DNA of 7,947 bases, taken from contig JBHWPB010000009.1 in the NCBI GenBank assembly GCA_043424675.1, positions 1 to 7,947 on the forward strand. The letters run 5' to 3'. The notes beneath the pieces are model-generated. The model was not told the origin of the DNA, searched no databases, and saw nothing but the letters and a program-made list of their open reading frames with translations. Position numbers and translations under genes: made by a program. The stretch comes from JBHWPB01 sp043424675. GTDB taxonomy: Bacteria; Bacillota; Bacilli; Lactobacillales; Carnobacteriaceae_A. Positions 1 through 5,024 of this stretch are shown one piece after another. Position 1 is the stretch's first letter. Each line of letters begins with the position of its first letter.

Positions 1-747
1 TTAGTACCAACCTTGTTGTTCCCACGCTTGTTTTGCGTTTGTCCATGAACCGTAACGGTCTGATACATATTTGTCTGCTGCAGCTTCTTGTTCAGCTGGC
101 CCAGCACCATGAGCAACTAGTGTAGGGTTGAGCTGGTAACGTCCCCAATACTGTCCGTTAACTGCTGTGTATGAACCGTTTGATTCACGTTGTGCGATCC
201 ATTCTTTTGCTGCTGCTTCCGAACCAGATACTTGTGTTGCTGCTGGTTGAGCTTCCGGTTGTGGTGCAGGAGCTGGTTCTGGAGCTGGCTCTTCAACTAC
301 AGGTGCTGCTTCTGGAGCTGGTTCTTCAATTACAGGAGCTGCTTCCTGAACAGGCTCAGCAGGAACTTCTTCGACAGGAGCTTCTGGCGCCACGTCATAA
401 GTTTCTACTTCGTGAGTCACTTGGTCTTCAACCGATACGGTGGTATGATCCGCTGAGAAGCGAAGCGTGTTTCCAGGCATGATCAGGTTCGCATTGTTGA
501 TGTCGTTGACTGCTGCTAAGCGTGAAACGTCTACTTCAGCCGCACTTGCGATAACACCTAAGGTGTCTCCCCATTGAATCGTGTACGCTTCTTCTCCATT
601 CTCTGATTGTGCAAAGTCTGCTTGAACTTCTTCAACTGTACGTGCTTCCCATGAGGCTGCTTCAACGTCTTGTCCACCGATCGCAAAGACACCTGTAAGG
701 GCAACTGTCGTTCCTAAAGTAAATAAACCTTTTTTGATGAAATTCAT
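1..747 (-). CDS. Secreted LysM / aggregation-promoting-factor (Apf)-like cell-wall protein
   Basis: A complete 248-residue secreted protein. It has a signal peptide at about residues 1-31 (positive MNFIKKG start, hydrophobic core, likely cleavage after VEA/A). A LysM peptidoglycan-binding domain follows at about 53-97 (YTIQWGDTLGVIA ... NLIMPGNTLRF). Next is a Pro/Ala/Glu-rich spacer at about 119-172. The C-terminal Apf/Rpf-like module (about 177-248) has AQRESNGSY, GRYQL and a terminal QQGWY. Glu188 in RESNG sits where the catalytic Glu lies in the SLT/IsaA/SceD/Rpf-type glycosidase fold, so peptidoglycan cleavage is a reasonable inference. Family members are called aggregation-promoting factors in lactobacilli and act at the surface in cell shape and adhesion. 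The ATG at 745-747 is preceded by AAAAAGGAG on the minus strand, 12 bases upstream. The stop codon is the first three bases of the window, so its terminator is not visible. Family call is sure; enzymatic activity is not. Confidence 0.9.
   Translation of the reverse strand: MNFIKKGLFTLGTTVALTGVFAIGGQDVEAASWEARTVEEVQADFAQSENGEEAYTIQWGDTLGVIASAAEVDVSRLAAVNDINNANLIMPGNTLRFSADHTTVSVEDQVTHEVETYDVAPEAPVEEVPAEPVQEAAPVIEEPAPEAAPVVEEPAPEPAPAPQPEAQPAATQVSGSEAAAKEWIAQRESNGSYTAVNGQYWGRYQLNPTLVAHGAGPAEQEAAADKYVSDRYGSWTNAKQAWEQQGWY
281..346 (-). repeat. Two tandem 33-bp repeats in the Pro/Ala/Glu linker of the Apf-like gene
   Basis: The block at 281-313 is repeated directly at 314-346 with four mismatches in 33 bases. 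It encodes an 11-residue unit rich in E, P and A (EEPAPEAAPV-like). A degenerate partial copy lies just before it, at about 268-280. Such in-frame repeats sit in the wall-spanning spacer and can expand or contract by slippage, changing how far the C-terminal domain projects. Length variation is inferred, not seen. Confidence 0.75.
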
Positions 748-826
748 AATTGAGAAAATCTCCTTTTTCTTTGTTTAGTTTGTTTTGGTTTCGTGTTTTA
801 TTTTATTCAGTGTCAGTAACATTTAA

Positions 827-843
827 ATGAGGTCTTTCCTCAT
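827..843 (-). promoter_or_regulatory. Small hairpin at the predicted 5' end of the Apf-like mRNA
   Basis: ATGAGG (827-832) and CCTCAT (838-843) form a perfect 6-bp stem with a 5-base loop. No T-tract follows on either strand, so it is not a terminator. It lies about 80 bases upstream of the Apf-like start codon. If the extended -10 at 854-859 is right, it sits within a few bases of the transcript's 5' end, where hairpins can stabilise mRNAs of abundant proteins. The role is inferred. Confidence 0.35.
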
Positions 844-853
844 CACGCTTCAT

Positions 854-859
854 ACTTTA
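854..859 (-). promoter_or_regulatory. Candidate extended -10 promoter for the Apf-like gene
   Basis: On the minus strand the sequence reads TGGTAAAGT, that is a TGn extension next to TAAAGT (4 of 6 matches to TATAAT). The nearest -35-like hexamer, TTGCGA at 881-886, is 21 bases away, which is too far for a normal pair, so the call rests on the extended -10. It would give a leader of about 100 bases. No better minus-strand pair was found in 760-1000. Confidence 0.25.
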
Positions 860-957
860 CCACGTCTATTTCTGGAAATGTCGCAAGTTATCGTATTGTG
901 ATGGCATCGTATTTGTTTTGACTTCTTGTGTAATCTTCTGCTCATAATTGCAATCTA

Positions 958-975
958 TATTACAGTGTTGTAATA
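958..975. promoter_or_regulatory. Perfect inverted repeat, candidate operator, in the divergent intergenic region
   Basis: TATTACA (958-964), spacer GTGT, TGTAATA (969-975) make a perfect 7-4-7 dyad. It lies between the divergent Apf-like and macrodomain genes, about 165 bases upstream of the macrodomain promoter and about 100 bases upstream of the weak Apf promoter candidate. The half-sites resemble TACA/TGTA operators (BlaI/CopY type), but those have a 2-base spacer, so no regulator can be assigned. The 748-1212 gap otherwise holds only the promoter and leader elements listed here; 976-1138 is A/T-rich with nothing recognisable. Confidence 0.35.
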
Positions 976-1138
976 AAAGAGGAAAAAGGCGCTTTGAAAG
1001 TGTTTTTAATGTAAATAAAAGGTAAAAAACTACATAATATGGATGTTGACTGAAATATTTGATTAAGACAGTTTACTTATTGAGAGAGCTATATTGAACT
1101 AAAAATGTCTTTTTCTCGTATTCTTTTGATCACTTTAG

Positions 1139-1167
1139 TTAACAGCTTCTGACATATCCCATATAAT
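1139..1167 (+). promoter_or_regulatory. Sigma-A type promoter of the macrodomain gene
   Basis: TTAACA (1139-1144), a 17-base spacer and a perfect TATAAT (1162-1167) form a near-consensus housekeeping promoter. Predicted transcription start is near 1174. The leader is then about 40 bases and holds AAAGGAAG (1197-1204), 8 bases before the ATG at 1213. This supports constitutive, monocistronic expression. Confidence 0.8.
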
Positions 1168-1212
1168 ACAATTATAAAAAGCTCACTAAAGCAAAGAAAG
1201 GAAGTCATTAGA

Positions 1213-1770
1213 ATGTCTGATTTAGAACAAGCGCGCATTGAAATTGTCCAAGGAGATATTACTAAAATGCACGTGGATGCTATTGTCAATGCTGCCAATA
1301 AGTCGCTGCTAGGAGGCGGGGGAGTCGATGGAGCTATTCATGCAGCAGCCGGTCCTGGACTACTTGAAGAAACCAAGAAGCTTGGAGGTGCTATGACGGG
1401 TGAAGCAGTTATTACTAAAGGCTATGATCTCAATGCAAAGTATGTCATTCATGCTGTAGGCCCTGTTTACAAAGATGGTAAATCCGGCGAAGCAGATTTT
1501 CTCGCCTCATGCTATCGAAGTGCACTTGATCTAGCTATAGAGTATAAGATTACAAGCATTGCCTTCCCTTCTATCAGCACCGGTGTTTATGGATACCCTA
1601 AACAAGAAGCAGCAGAAATAGCTTTCTATACAGTGGTTAATACGCTCAACGATGGCTTGTATGATGGGATTCAATCCGTCGCTTTTGTTGCTTATGATGA
1701 TGAGACCTACAATATATACAGACAATTATATGATAGTAATTTTGAAGAGCATGGACTGGAAAAAAATTAA
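1213..1770 (+). CDS. Macrodomain protein, YmdB/MacroD-like O-acetyl-ADP-ribose deacetylase
   Basis: A 185-residue, single-domain macrodomain protein spanning the whole chain. Motifs in order: VQGDIT (12-17), DAIVNAAN (22-29), LLGGGGVDGAIHAAAG (32-47), YVIHAVGPV (77-85), and the phosphate loop ISTGVYGYP (121-129). Asn29 and Asp39 align with E. coli YmdB Asn25 and Asp35, the active-site pair, so the catalytic set is present. Family members hydrolyse O-acetyl-ADP-ribose made by sirtuins and remove ADP-ribose from acidic side chains; YmdB also modulates RNase III in E. coli. It is cytosolic, with no signal peptide. The ATG is fixed by AAAGGAAG 8 bases upstream. It has its own promoter and terminator, and no sirtuin or ADP-ribosyltransferase partner is in the window. 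The last 12 or so residues (from about 173) extend past the family core. The substrate in this organism is unknown. Confidence 0.93.
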   Translation: MSDLEQARIEIVQGDITKMHVDAIVNAANKSLLGGGGVDGAIHAAAGPGLLEETKKLGGAMTGEAVITKGYDLNAKYVIHAVGPVYKDGKSGEADFLASCYRSALDLAIEYKITSIAFPSISTGVYGYPKQEAAEIAFYTVVNTLNDGLYDGIQSVAFVAYDDETYNIYRQLYDSNFEEHGLEKN

Positions 1771-1782
1771 AGTGACAAAAAG

Positions 1783-1825
1783 AAAGACCTTCGACTCACT
1801 ATATAAGGTGAGTCGAAGATCTTTT
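1783..1825. terminator. Bidirectional intrinsic terminator between convergent genes
   Basis: CTTCGACTCAC (1789-1799) pairs perfectly with GTGAGTCGAAG (1808-1818) around an 8-base loop. After one C/A mismatch the stem continues through AAAGA/TCTTT (1783-1787 with 1820-1824). A-rich sequence on the left (1777-1785) and T-rich on the right (1822-1825) give a U-tract on either strand. It should end both the macrodomain mRNA and the convergent ASST mRNA. Confidence 0.9.
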
Positions 1826-1852
1826 CATATCATATGAAAGGAATCATTTAGT

Positions 1853-3538
1853 TTATTCTAGTTCAAGCTGGAAATTAAAATTCTTTGGATACAAAGCATG
1901 ACGTTCTGCTCTGTAGATTTGATGACGGTGAGAATACTCGTCATCGTACTTGTCAATCAATAGATTGAAAACGACTTCTTGCTCTTCATCTTTTGTCACT
2001 TCTTGTATGACTGTGAAGGGATCTTCATTTTCATCCATGACTTTTCCATAATTTATTAAGACATTATTTTCTTCTGGCAAAAAGTTGGCGTCACTCACAA
2101 TATGAGCATACATATCAGCCCCGTAACCTTCACCAAAGGACCAAATCTCTTCCACTGTTCCATCAGTTTCATTAACACGGTATTGTGCTGCACGGCTATA
2201 TTGAGCCTCAAGCTCTTTATGGCCGCGTGTAATAAAACGGTTATTATCAAATAACATGATGTCCATAGTCTCTGGATTGCTGTCTTGATCTGGCAACTCT
2301 TCTACAGCATGCTGGCCCATTGGGAATTTCACATCCCCCACTGGCTCTAACAAGTATTGGTCAGGGCGTTCGCCTTCAGGCCAATTTTCATCTGCTGTCA
2401 GAATCCACTGCACCTCTAATTCAGGATAAGTCATCTTCATAATCATGTCTTGATTTCGCCCTGATAGTAAAATGTGCTCTCCATCTGCTGTCTGCCAGAC
2501 GGCATTAGGATGTAGCCAATCGACATTATCAGCTTGAGGGTCATCGCTATATTCTTCATAGTAGGGAGCAGGGGAGATGTTTTTGAAGTTATGAGCGCGT
2601 ACAATTTCTCCACTCTCTTTGTCGATTTCAATCATTTCATCTTCCAGATAGTCACCCGAGCCTTCATGGATTAAACTTAGCCAATTTCCATTGGTGAGTT
2701 CGATCGTATCATGGTGGAAAGGTTCAAAACCATTAAAATTAGCGATCTCTAAAAGATGCGAATGGTAAGGACGGCCGAGTAAATCCAGTTCTACTAAATT
2801 ATTATAATCATCCGCCCCTGTTTCGGCATTCCCATCAATTTTCCTTAAATCCATAAGAACATGTCCATTTTCTAAAGCTTCGAAATTATTTGCCATCCAA
2901 GTGGTAAAGTAGAAACGAATCTCTCCTTCACTGTCGACCGCAAAGAGCTCGCCAGCCGAAGGAATCACGTACGTTAATCCCTCTTCCATCTGTTCGGGAC
3001 TGGTTTCTTCTTGTAAAGTCAGATTATAAAACTCTTTTGGAAGAGGTTCAGTTTCAAATATGAGTTCCATTTCTTCATTTTGTCCATTTTCTGTTTGAGC
3101 TGTGAGTGTCACAACATTTTCAGTATCGGGATAAAGTCCAAGGACAGGAATTTGATGAAGAGTATTGTAACCTTCATAAGTATGTTCCAGTGTTGTATGT
3201 TCAGCTGTTCCTGGCACGCGAACGGCAATCTCCACAGGCTGGTCGGTTTCGAAAAGCACAAGCGCTGTAAGCGGACTGATTTCATAAGGATTTTGGATAA
3301 CTAAAGGATCTTCAAAAGTATACTCTCCATCTTTCCACTCTTCTTCAATTGAAGCATCTCTTTCTGCCCCGTGTTCCATATAGTCCGTATACTCTGACAG
3401 CTGATACCCTTCCTCTAAGCTGCTATCAGCTTGATCAGTAATATTTTGAGTTTCTATAGTATTTTGATTTCCACAAGCAGCCATTAAAAAGACCATCAAA
3501 ATAAGAGTCATCGCTAAATATATTTTTCTTTTTCGCAT
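1853..3538 (-). CDS. Arylsulfotransferase (ASST) family lipoprotein
   Basis: A 561-residue lipoprotein. A positive N-terminus (MRKRK), hydrophobic stretch and lipobox FLMAAC put the lipidated Cys at 22, followed by an acidic linker to about 80. An ASST_N-like beta domain (about 83-165) precedes the propeller-like ASST domain (about 185-555). Family landmarks are FHHDTIEL (274-281), DWLHPNAV (340-347), LSGRNQ (358-363) and GQHAVEEL (408-415). They correspond by order to the His252, His356, Arg374 and His436 regions of E. coli AssT, whose His436 carries the sulfo group; His410 is the candidate here. AssT moves sulfate between phenolic esters without PAPS. The start has AAAAGGAG 6 bases upstream. 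Terminators lie on both sides, so it looks monocistronic. No dsbL/dsbI-like partner is nearby, and Cys22 is the only cysteine, so no disulfide is possible. The in vivo acceptor, and whether it transfers sulfate at all, are unknown. Confidence 0.85.
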   Translation of the reverse strand: MRKRKIYLAMTLILMVFLMAACGNQNTIETQNITDQADSSLEEGYQLSEYTDYMEHGAERDASIEEEWKDGEYTFEDPLVIQNPYEISPLTALVLFETDQPVEIAVRVPGTAEHTTLEHTYEGYNTLHQIPVLGLYPDTENVVTLTAQTENGQNEEMELIFETEPLPKEFYNLTLQEETSPEQMEEGLTYVIPSAGELFAVDSEGEIRFYFTTWMANNFEALENGHVLMDLRKIDGNAETGADDYNNLVELDLLGRPYHSHLLEIANFNGFEPFHHDTIELTNGNWLSLIHEGSGDYLEDEMIEIDKESGEIVRAHNFKNISPAPYYEEYSDDPQADNVDWLHPNAVWQTADGEHILLSGRNQDMIMKMTYPELEVQWILTADENWPEGERPDQYLLEPVGDVKFPMGQHAVEELPDQDSNPETMDIMLFDNNRFITRGHKELEAQYSRAAQYRVNETDGTVEEIWSFGEGYGADMYAHIVSDANFLPEENNVLINYGKVMDENEDPFTVIQEVTKDEEQEVVFNLLIDKYDDEYSHRHQIYRAERHALYPKNFNFQLELE

Positions 3539-3584
3539 CTTCGTCTCCTTTTAAATATTTTCTCAATATTTTCAGCCTAACCTT

Positions 3585-3602
3585 TTGAGAAGATCTTTTC
3601 AA
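3585..3602. promoter_or_regulatory. Near-palindrome upstream of the ASST gene, candidate operator
   Basis: An 18-base sequence centred on AGATCT, with TTGA and TCAA ends, matches its own reverse complement at 16 of 18 positions. It lies about 47 bases upstream of the ASST start codon, in the only space available for that gene's promoter. On the minus strand it overlaps a TTGAAA -35-like hexamer with no convincing -10 at normal spacing. The palindrome is seen; an operator role is inferred. Confidence 0.3.
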
Positions 3603-3609
3603 TAGTGTT

Positions 3610-3648
3610 AAAAAATAAAAGTGTTGGAACTGTTAGTCCAACACTTTT
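3610..3648 (-). terminator. Intrinsic terminator of the DUF4430 / ECF S-component operon
   Basis: AAAAGTGTTGGA (3617-3628) pairs perfectly over 12 bp with TCCAACACTTTT (3637-3648) around an 8-base loop. On the minus strand the stem runs into TTTTATTTTTT. It starts 8 bases after the S-component stop codon and separates that operon from the ASST gene. Confidence 0.92.
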
Positions 3649-3655
3649 CTATAGT

Positions 3656-4159
3656 TTAAGAATATTTTCTCAACATTTTTTGAATGAGCTGGGATAAGAT
3701 GGGTGAGAGAATAAGATAAAAGAAAAAGTTTCCTACAGCATGCATGGTATCAAAGGGAATACCCTGGATATAGTACACCCAAAAACTAGGCAATTGGTAG
3801 ACCCAAGCACTGAATACAGAGATTAGAAAGCCATAAACGTAGCCAGTAAAGCCTGCATACAAAGCTAAAATGATTTCTGGCAGGTAGTCTTGTACTTGTT
3901 TGACAAGAGCTGTCAGTAAAATGACAACAGCGTAACTCCCGATCTGCCCAATGGTCCATACTCCCATTCCTAAGGTGATGTTAGAGATGAGCATAGACAA
4001 GGTGGCTACAATCAGTGCATCTACCACTCCCAGATGCAAAGTCAGCAAGATAAGAATGGCTGATACCGGCTGTACATTCGCGATAGGTGCAAACATCAGG
4101 CGTCCCACATGAGAGAATGCTGTCAATAAACCTAATAAAGCAATACGTTTGGTTGACAT
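3656..4159 (-). CDS. ECF transporter S component, predicted cobalamin/corrinoid-specific
   Basis: A 167-residue, very hydrophobic protein with about six membrane helices (roughly 5-24, 30-50, 53-68, 72-90, 94-120, 135-160). This is the size and topology of an ECF-transporter substrate-binding S component. Visible family-like motifs are GRLMFAPIANVQP (19-31) and NITLGMGVWTIGQ (60-72). S components bind a vitamin in the membrane and are energised by a shared EcfA/EcfA'/EcfT module; none is in this window, as expected for group II systems. The gene starts 11 bases after the DUF4430 gene. Its own ribosome binding site is weak (GATGAGAG), so translational coupling is likely. Cobalamin specificity is inferred only from the riboswitch and the DUF4430 partner, by analogy with the ECF B12 importer CbrT; the sequence alone does not name the substrate. 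Confidence 0.82.
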   Translation of the reverse strand: MSTKRIALLGLLTAFSHVGRLMFAPIANVQPVSAILILLTLHLGVVDALIVATLSMLISNITLGMGVWTIGQIGSYAVVILLTALVKQVQDYLPEIILALYAGFTGYVYGFLISVFSAWVYQLPSFWVYYIQGIPFDTMHAVGNFFFYLILSPILSQLIQKMLRKYS

Positions 4160-4170
4160 AAACTCTCATC

Positions 4171-4647
4171 TTATTCCAAAGGGTTTAAGGTCCATGAAAT
4201 ATTGTCGCCTGCTTCTAAAACATACTCAGCAGCTCCGACTGAAACCATTTCACTATTGATTTCATAGAGCCAATAGACATTGGCTTCAGGATCTTGTGAG
4301 TAGCCATTGATGGATTCAATGAAACCATCTGACTCTTCTACTTCAAATTCATCTTTCATGAAGTCGAGAAGCGTTGTGCCTGCTTCGACTTCATAAGTTC
4401 CAGTCAGCTCGTCTTCTGTTTCCCCGTTAATTTCAAACGTTGTTGAAACTTCGATAGTTTCTGCTGCACTATCTGTTCCTGACTCCGAGGCCCCTGGTTC
4501 AGCTGATTCTTCAGTGTCTGGCGTCTCTTCTTGCGTTGTCTCTTGAACCGTTGTATCCGTCGTACCCGTCGCATCTTCAACTGCTGTGTCTGTGGCACAA
4601 CCCCCTAAAAACATTAGAGCAATGAGTAAAGAAAGTATTTTTTTCAT
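4171..4647 (-). CDS. DUF4430 (transcobalamin C-terminal-like) lipoprotein, candidate B12-binding receptor
   Basis: A 158-residue lipoprotein with signal peptide and lipobox FLGGC (lipidated Cys17). A 45-residue Thr/Ser/Glu-rich flexible spacer (about 18-65) leads to a C-terminal DUF4430 domain (about 68-158). Domain features are the GTTLLDFM segment (90-97), GFIESINGYSQDP (108-120), YWLYEIN (125-131) and VGAAEYVLEAGDNISWTL (137-154). DUF4430 is related to the C-terminal cobalamin-binding domain of transcobalamin and intrinsic factor. An in-frame TTG at 4651-4653 would add two residues, but it is only 3 bases from GGAGG. The ATG at 4645-4647 is 9 bases away and is preferred. It is the first gene after a cobalamin riboswitch and is followed 11 bases later by an S component. 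This suggests a surface protein that captures cobalamin and passes it on. Domain call is strong; ligand is inferred. Confidence 0.85.
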   Translation of the reverse strand: MKKILSLLIALMFLGGCATDTAVEDATGTTDTTVQETTQEETPDTEESAEPGASESGTDSAAETIEVSTTFEINGETEDELTGTYEVEAGTTLLDFMKDEFEVEESDGFIESINGYSQDPEANVYWLYEINSEMVSVGAAEYVLEAGDNISWTLNPLE

Positions 4648-4664
4648 TTCCAATTTCCTCCTTT

Positions 4665-4700
4665 AAAATAAAAAAACTATGAAGGCAATATACTTCATAG
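4665..4700 (-). terminator. Riboswitch-controlled intrinsic terminator in the B12 leader
   Basis: On the minus strand CTATGAAG (4693-4700) pairs perfectly with CTTCATAG (4677-4684) around an 8-base loop, followed by TTTTTTTATTTT (4665-4676). The tract ends directly against the Shine-Dalgarno AAAGGAGG (4657-4664) of the DUF4430 gene. A terminator between the leader and the first gene, with the aptamer upstream, is the layout of transcriptional attenuation: cobalamin present, terminator forms, operon off. Confidence 0.88.
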
Positions 4701-4723
4701 ATCCATGACGTATGCCTTGCCTC
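4682..4723 (-). promoter_or_regulatory. Antiterminator pairing that competes with the B12 leader terminator
   Basis: In the RNA, GAGGCAA (4717-4723) is complementary to TTGCCTT (4682-4688) over 7 bp with one G-U pair. The second segment is the end of the terminator loop plus the start of its 3' arm, so this pairing and the terminator stem cannot coexist. GAGGCAA lies between the aptamer and the terminator, inside the possible loop of a GTATG/CATAC hairpin. The complementarity is seen directly; the switching role is inferred. Confidence 0.6.
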
Positions 4724-4740
4724 GAAACATACAGATCAGT

Positions 4741-4837
4741 ACGCATAATAAAATTAAGATCTGACTTCAAACGTAAACGTTTGTTACAGTGGCGGGACCG
4801 TTCCAGACTCTCACTGGATTCCAAATTTTATTATCGT
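4741..4837 (-). promoter_or_regulatory. Cobalamin riboswitch aptamer
   Basis: Read on the minus strand, the leader contains GGAATCCAGTGAGAGTCTGG followed by AACGGTCCCGCCACTGTAAC (conserved core GGTCCCGCCACTGT at 4786-4799). A CAAACG/CGTTTG hairpin (4768-4783) comes next, then a B12-box-like GAAGTCAGATC (4758-4768). This order is that of cobalamin riboswitches. The ends are closed by a long A/T-rich stem, ACGATAATAAAATT (4824-4837) with AATTTTATTATGCGT (4741-4755), 14 bp with one bulge. The usual ...GACCTGCC continuation of the B12 box is missing, so this is a divergent or shortened variant. Bound cobalamin (AdoCbl or MeCbl not distinguishable) should favour the downstream terminator. A further imperfect hairpin lies upstream at about 4847-4881. 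Confidence 0.92.
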
Positions 4838-4909
4838 TTATATTTAAAGAGTGTTCCTCGCTTGTCTTATTCACTACTCTTGTCAGCTTAAACACATCTT
4901 CGTGGAAAT

Positions 4910-4938
4910 AGTATAGCCTTTTTCTTTTGAAAAAGCAA
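4910..4938 (-). promoter_or_regulatory. Promoter of the riboswitch-controlled B12 operon
   Basis: On the minus strand, TTGCTT (4933-4938), 17 bases and TATACT (4910-4915, 5 of 6 matches to TATAAT) give a sigma-A promoter with a modest -35. Predicted start is near 4903. The leader is then about 255 bases, long enough for the aptamer and expression platform before the first start codon. Confidence 0.6.
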
Positions 4939-4961
4939 CGGCAAGGTGAAACACAGCTCTC

Positions 4962-4989
4962 TTGATTCAGTATATGATATCCTTAATAT
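4962..4989 (+). promoter_or_regulatory. Weak candidate promoter of the aspartate dehydrogenase gene
   Basis: TTGATT (4962-4967), 16 bases and TAATAT (4984-4989) match the sigma-A hexamers at 4 of 6 positions each. TATGAT at 4973-4978 is an alternative -10 without a good -35. It lies just upstream of AAAAAGG (5004-5010) and back-to-back with the B12 operon promoter. Confidence 0.3.
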
Positions 4990-5024
4990 GAGACTTACTA
5001 TTTAAAAAGGATGTGCTTATTGAT

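Noticed and set aside
171..482. Leu- and Cys-rich open frames on the plus strand across the Apf-like gene
   Set aside because: They are antisense readings of the Glu/Pro/Ala repeat codons, with no ribosome binding site and low-complexity products.
748..1000. A c-di-AMP (ydaO-type) riboswitch or WalR box upstream of the Apf-like gene
   Set aside because: Such elements often precede wall hydrolase genes, but I see neither the conserved ydaO core nor two correctly spaced TGTAA-type half-sites.
1089..1298. Minus-strand open frame of 69 codons at the start of the macrodomain gene
   Set aside because: It overlaps the macrodomain coding start and its promoter, and its product resembles no family I know.
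3981..4169. Minus-strand open frame beginning at an ATG 10 bases upstream of the S-component start
   Set aside because: It is out of frame with the membrane protein, which has clear family motifs; the product looks like a frameshifted reading.
4651..4653. TTG as start codon of the DUF4430 lipoprotein
   Set aside because: Only 3 bases separate it from GGAGG, while the ATG two codons on has 9-base spacing and starts a typical MKK signal peptide.
4768..4783. Palindrome CAAACG-TAAA-CGTTTG as a catabolite (cre) operator
   Set aside because: It lacks the TG...CA ends of cre sites and fits a hairpin inside the riboswitch aptamer, between the conserved core and the B12 box.
5013..5015. GTG as start codon of the aspartate dehydrogenase
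   Set aside because: It lies 2 bases from AAAAAGG, too close for initiation; the ATG at 5025 also starts right at the usual MSKKRVALIG-type Rossmann N-terminus.
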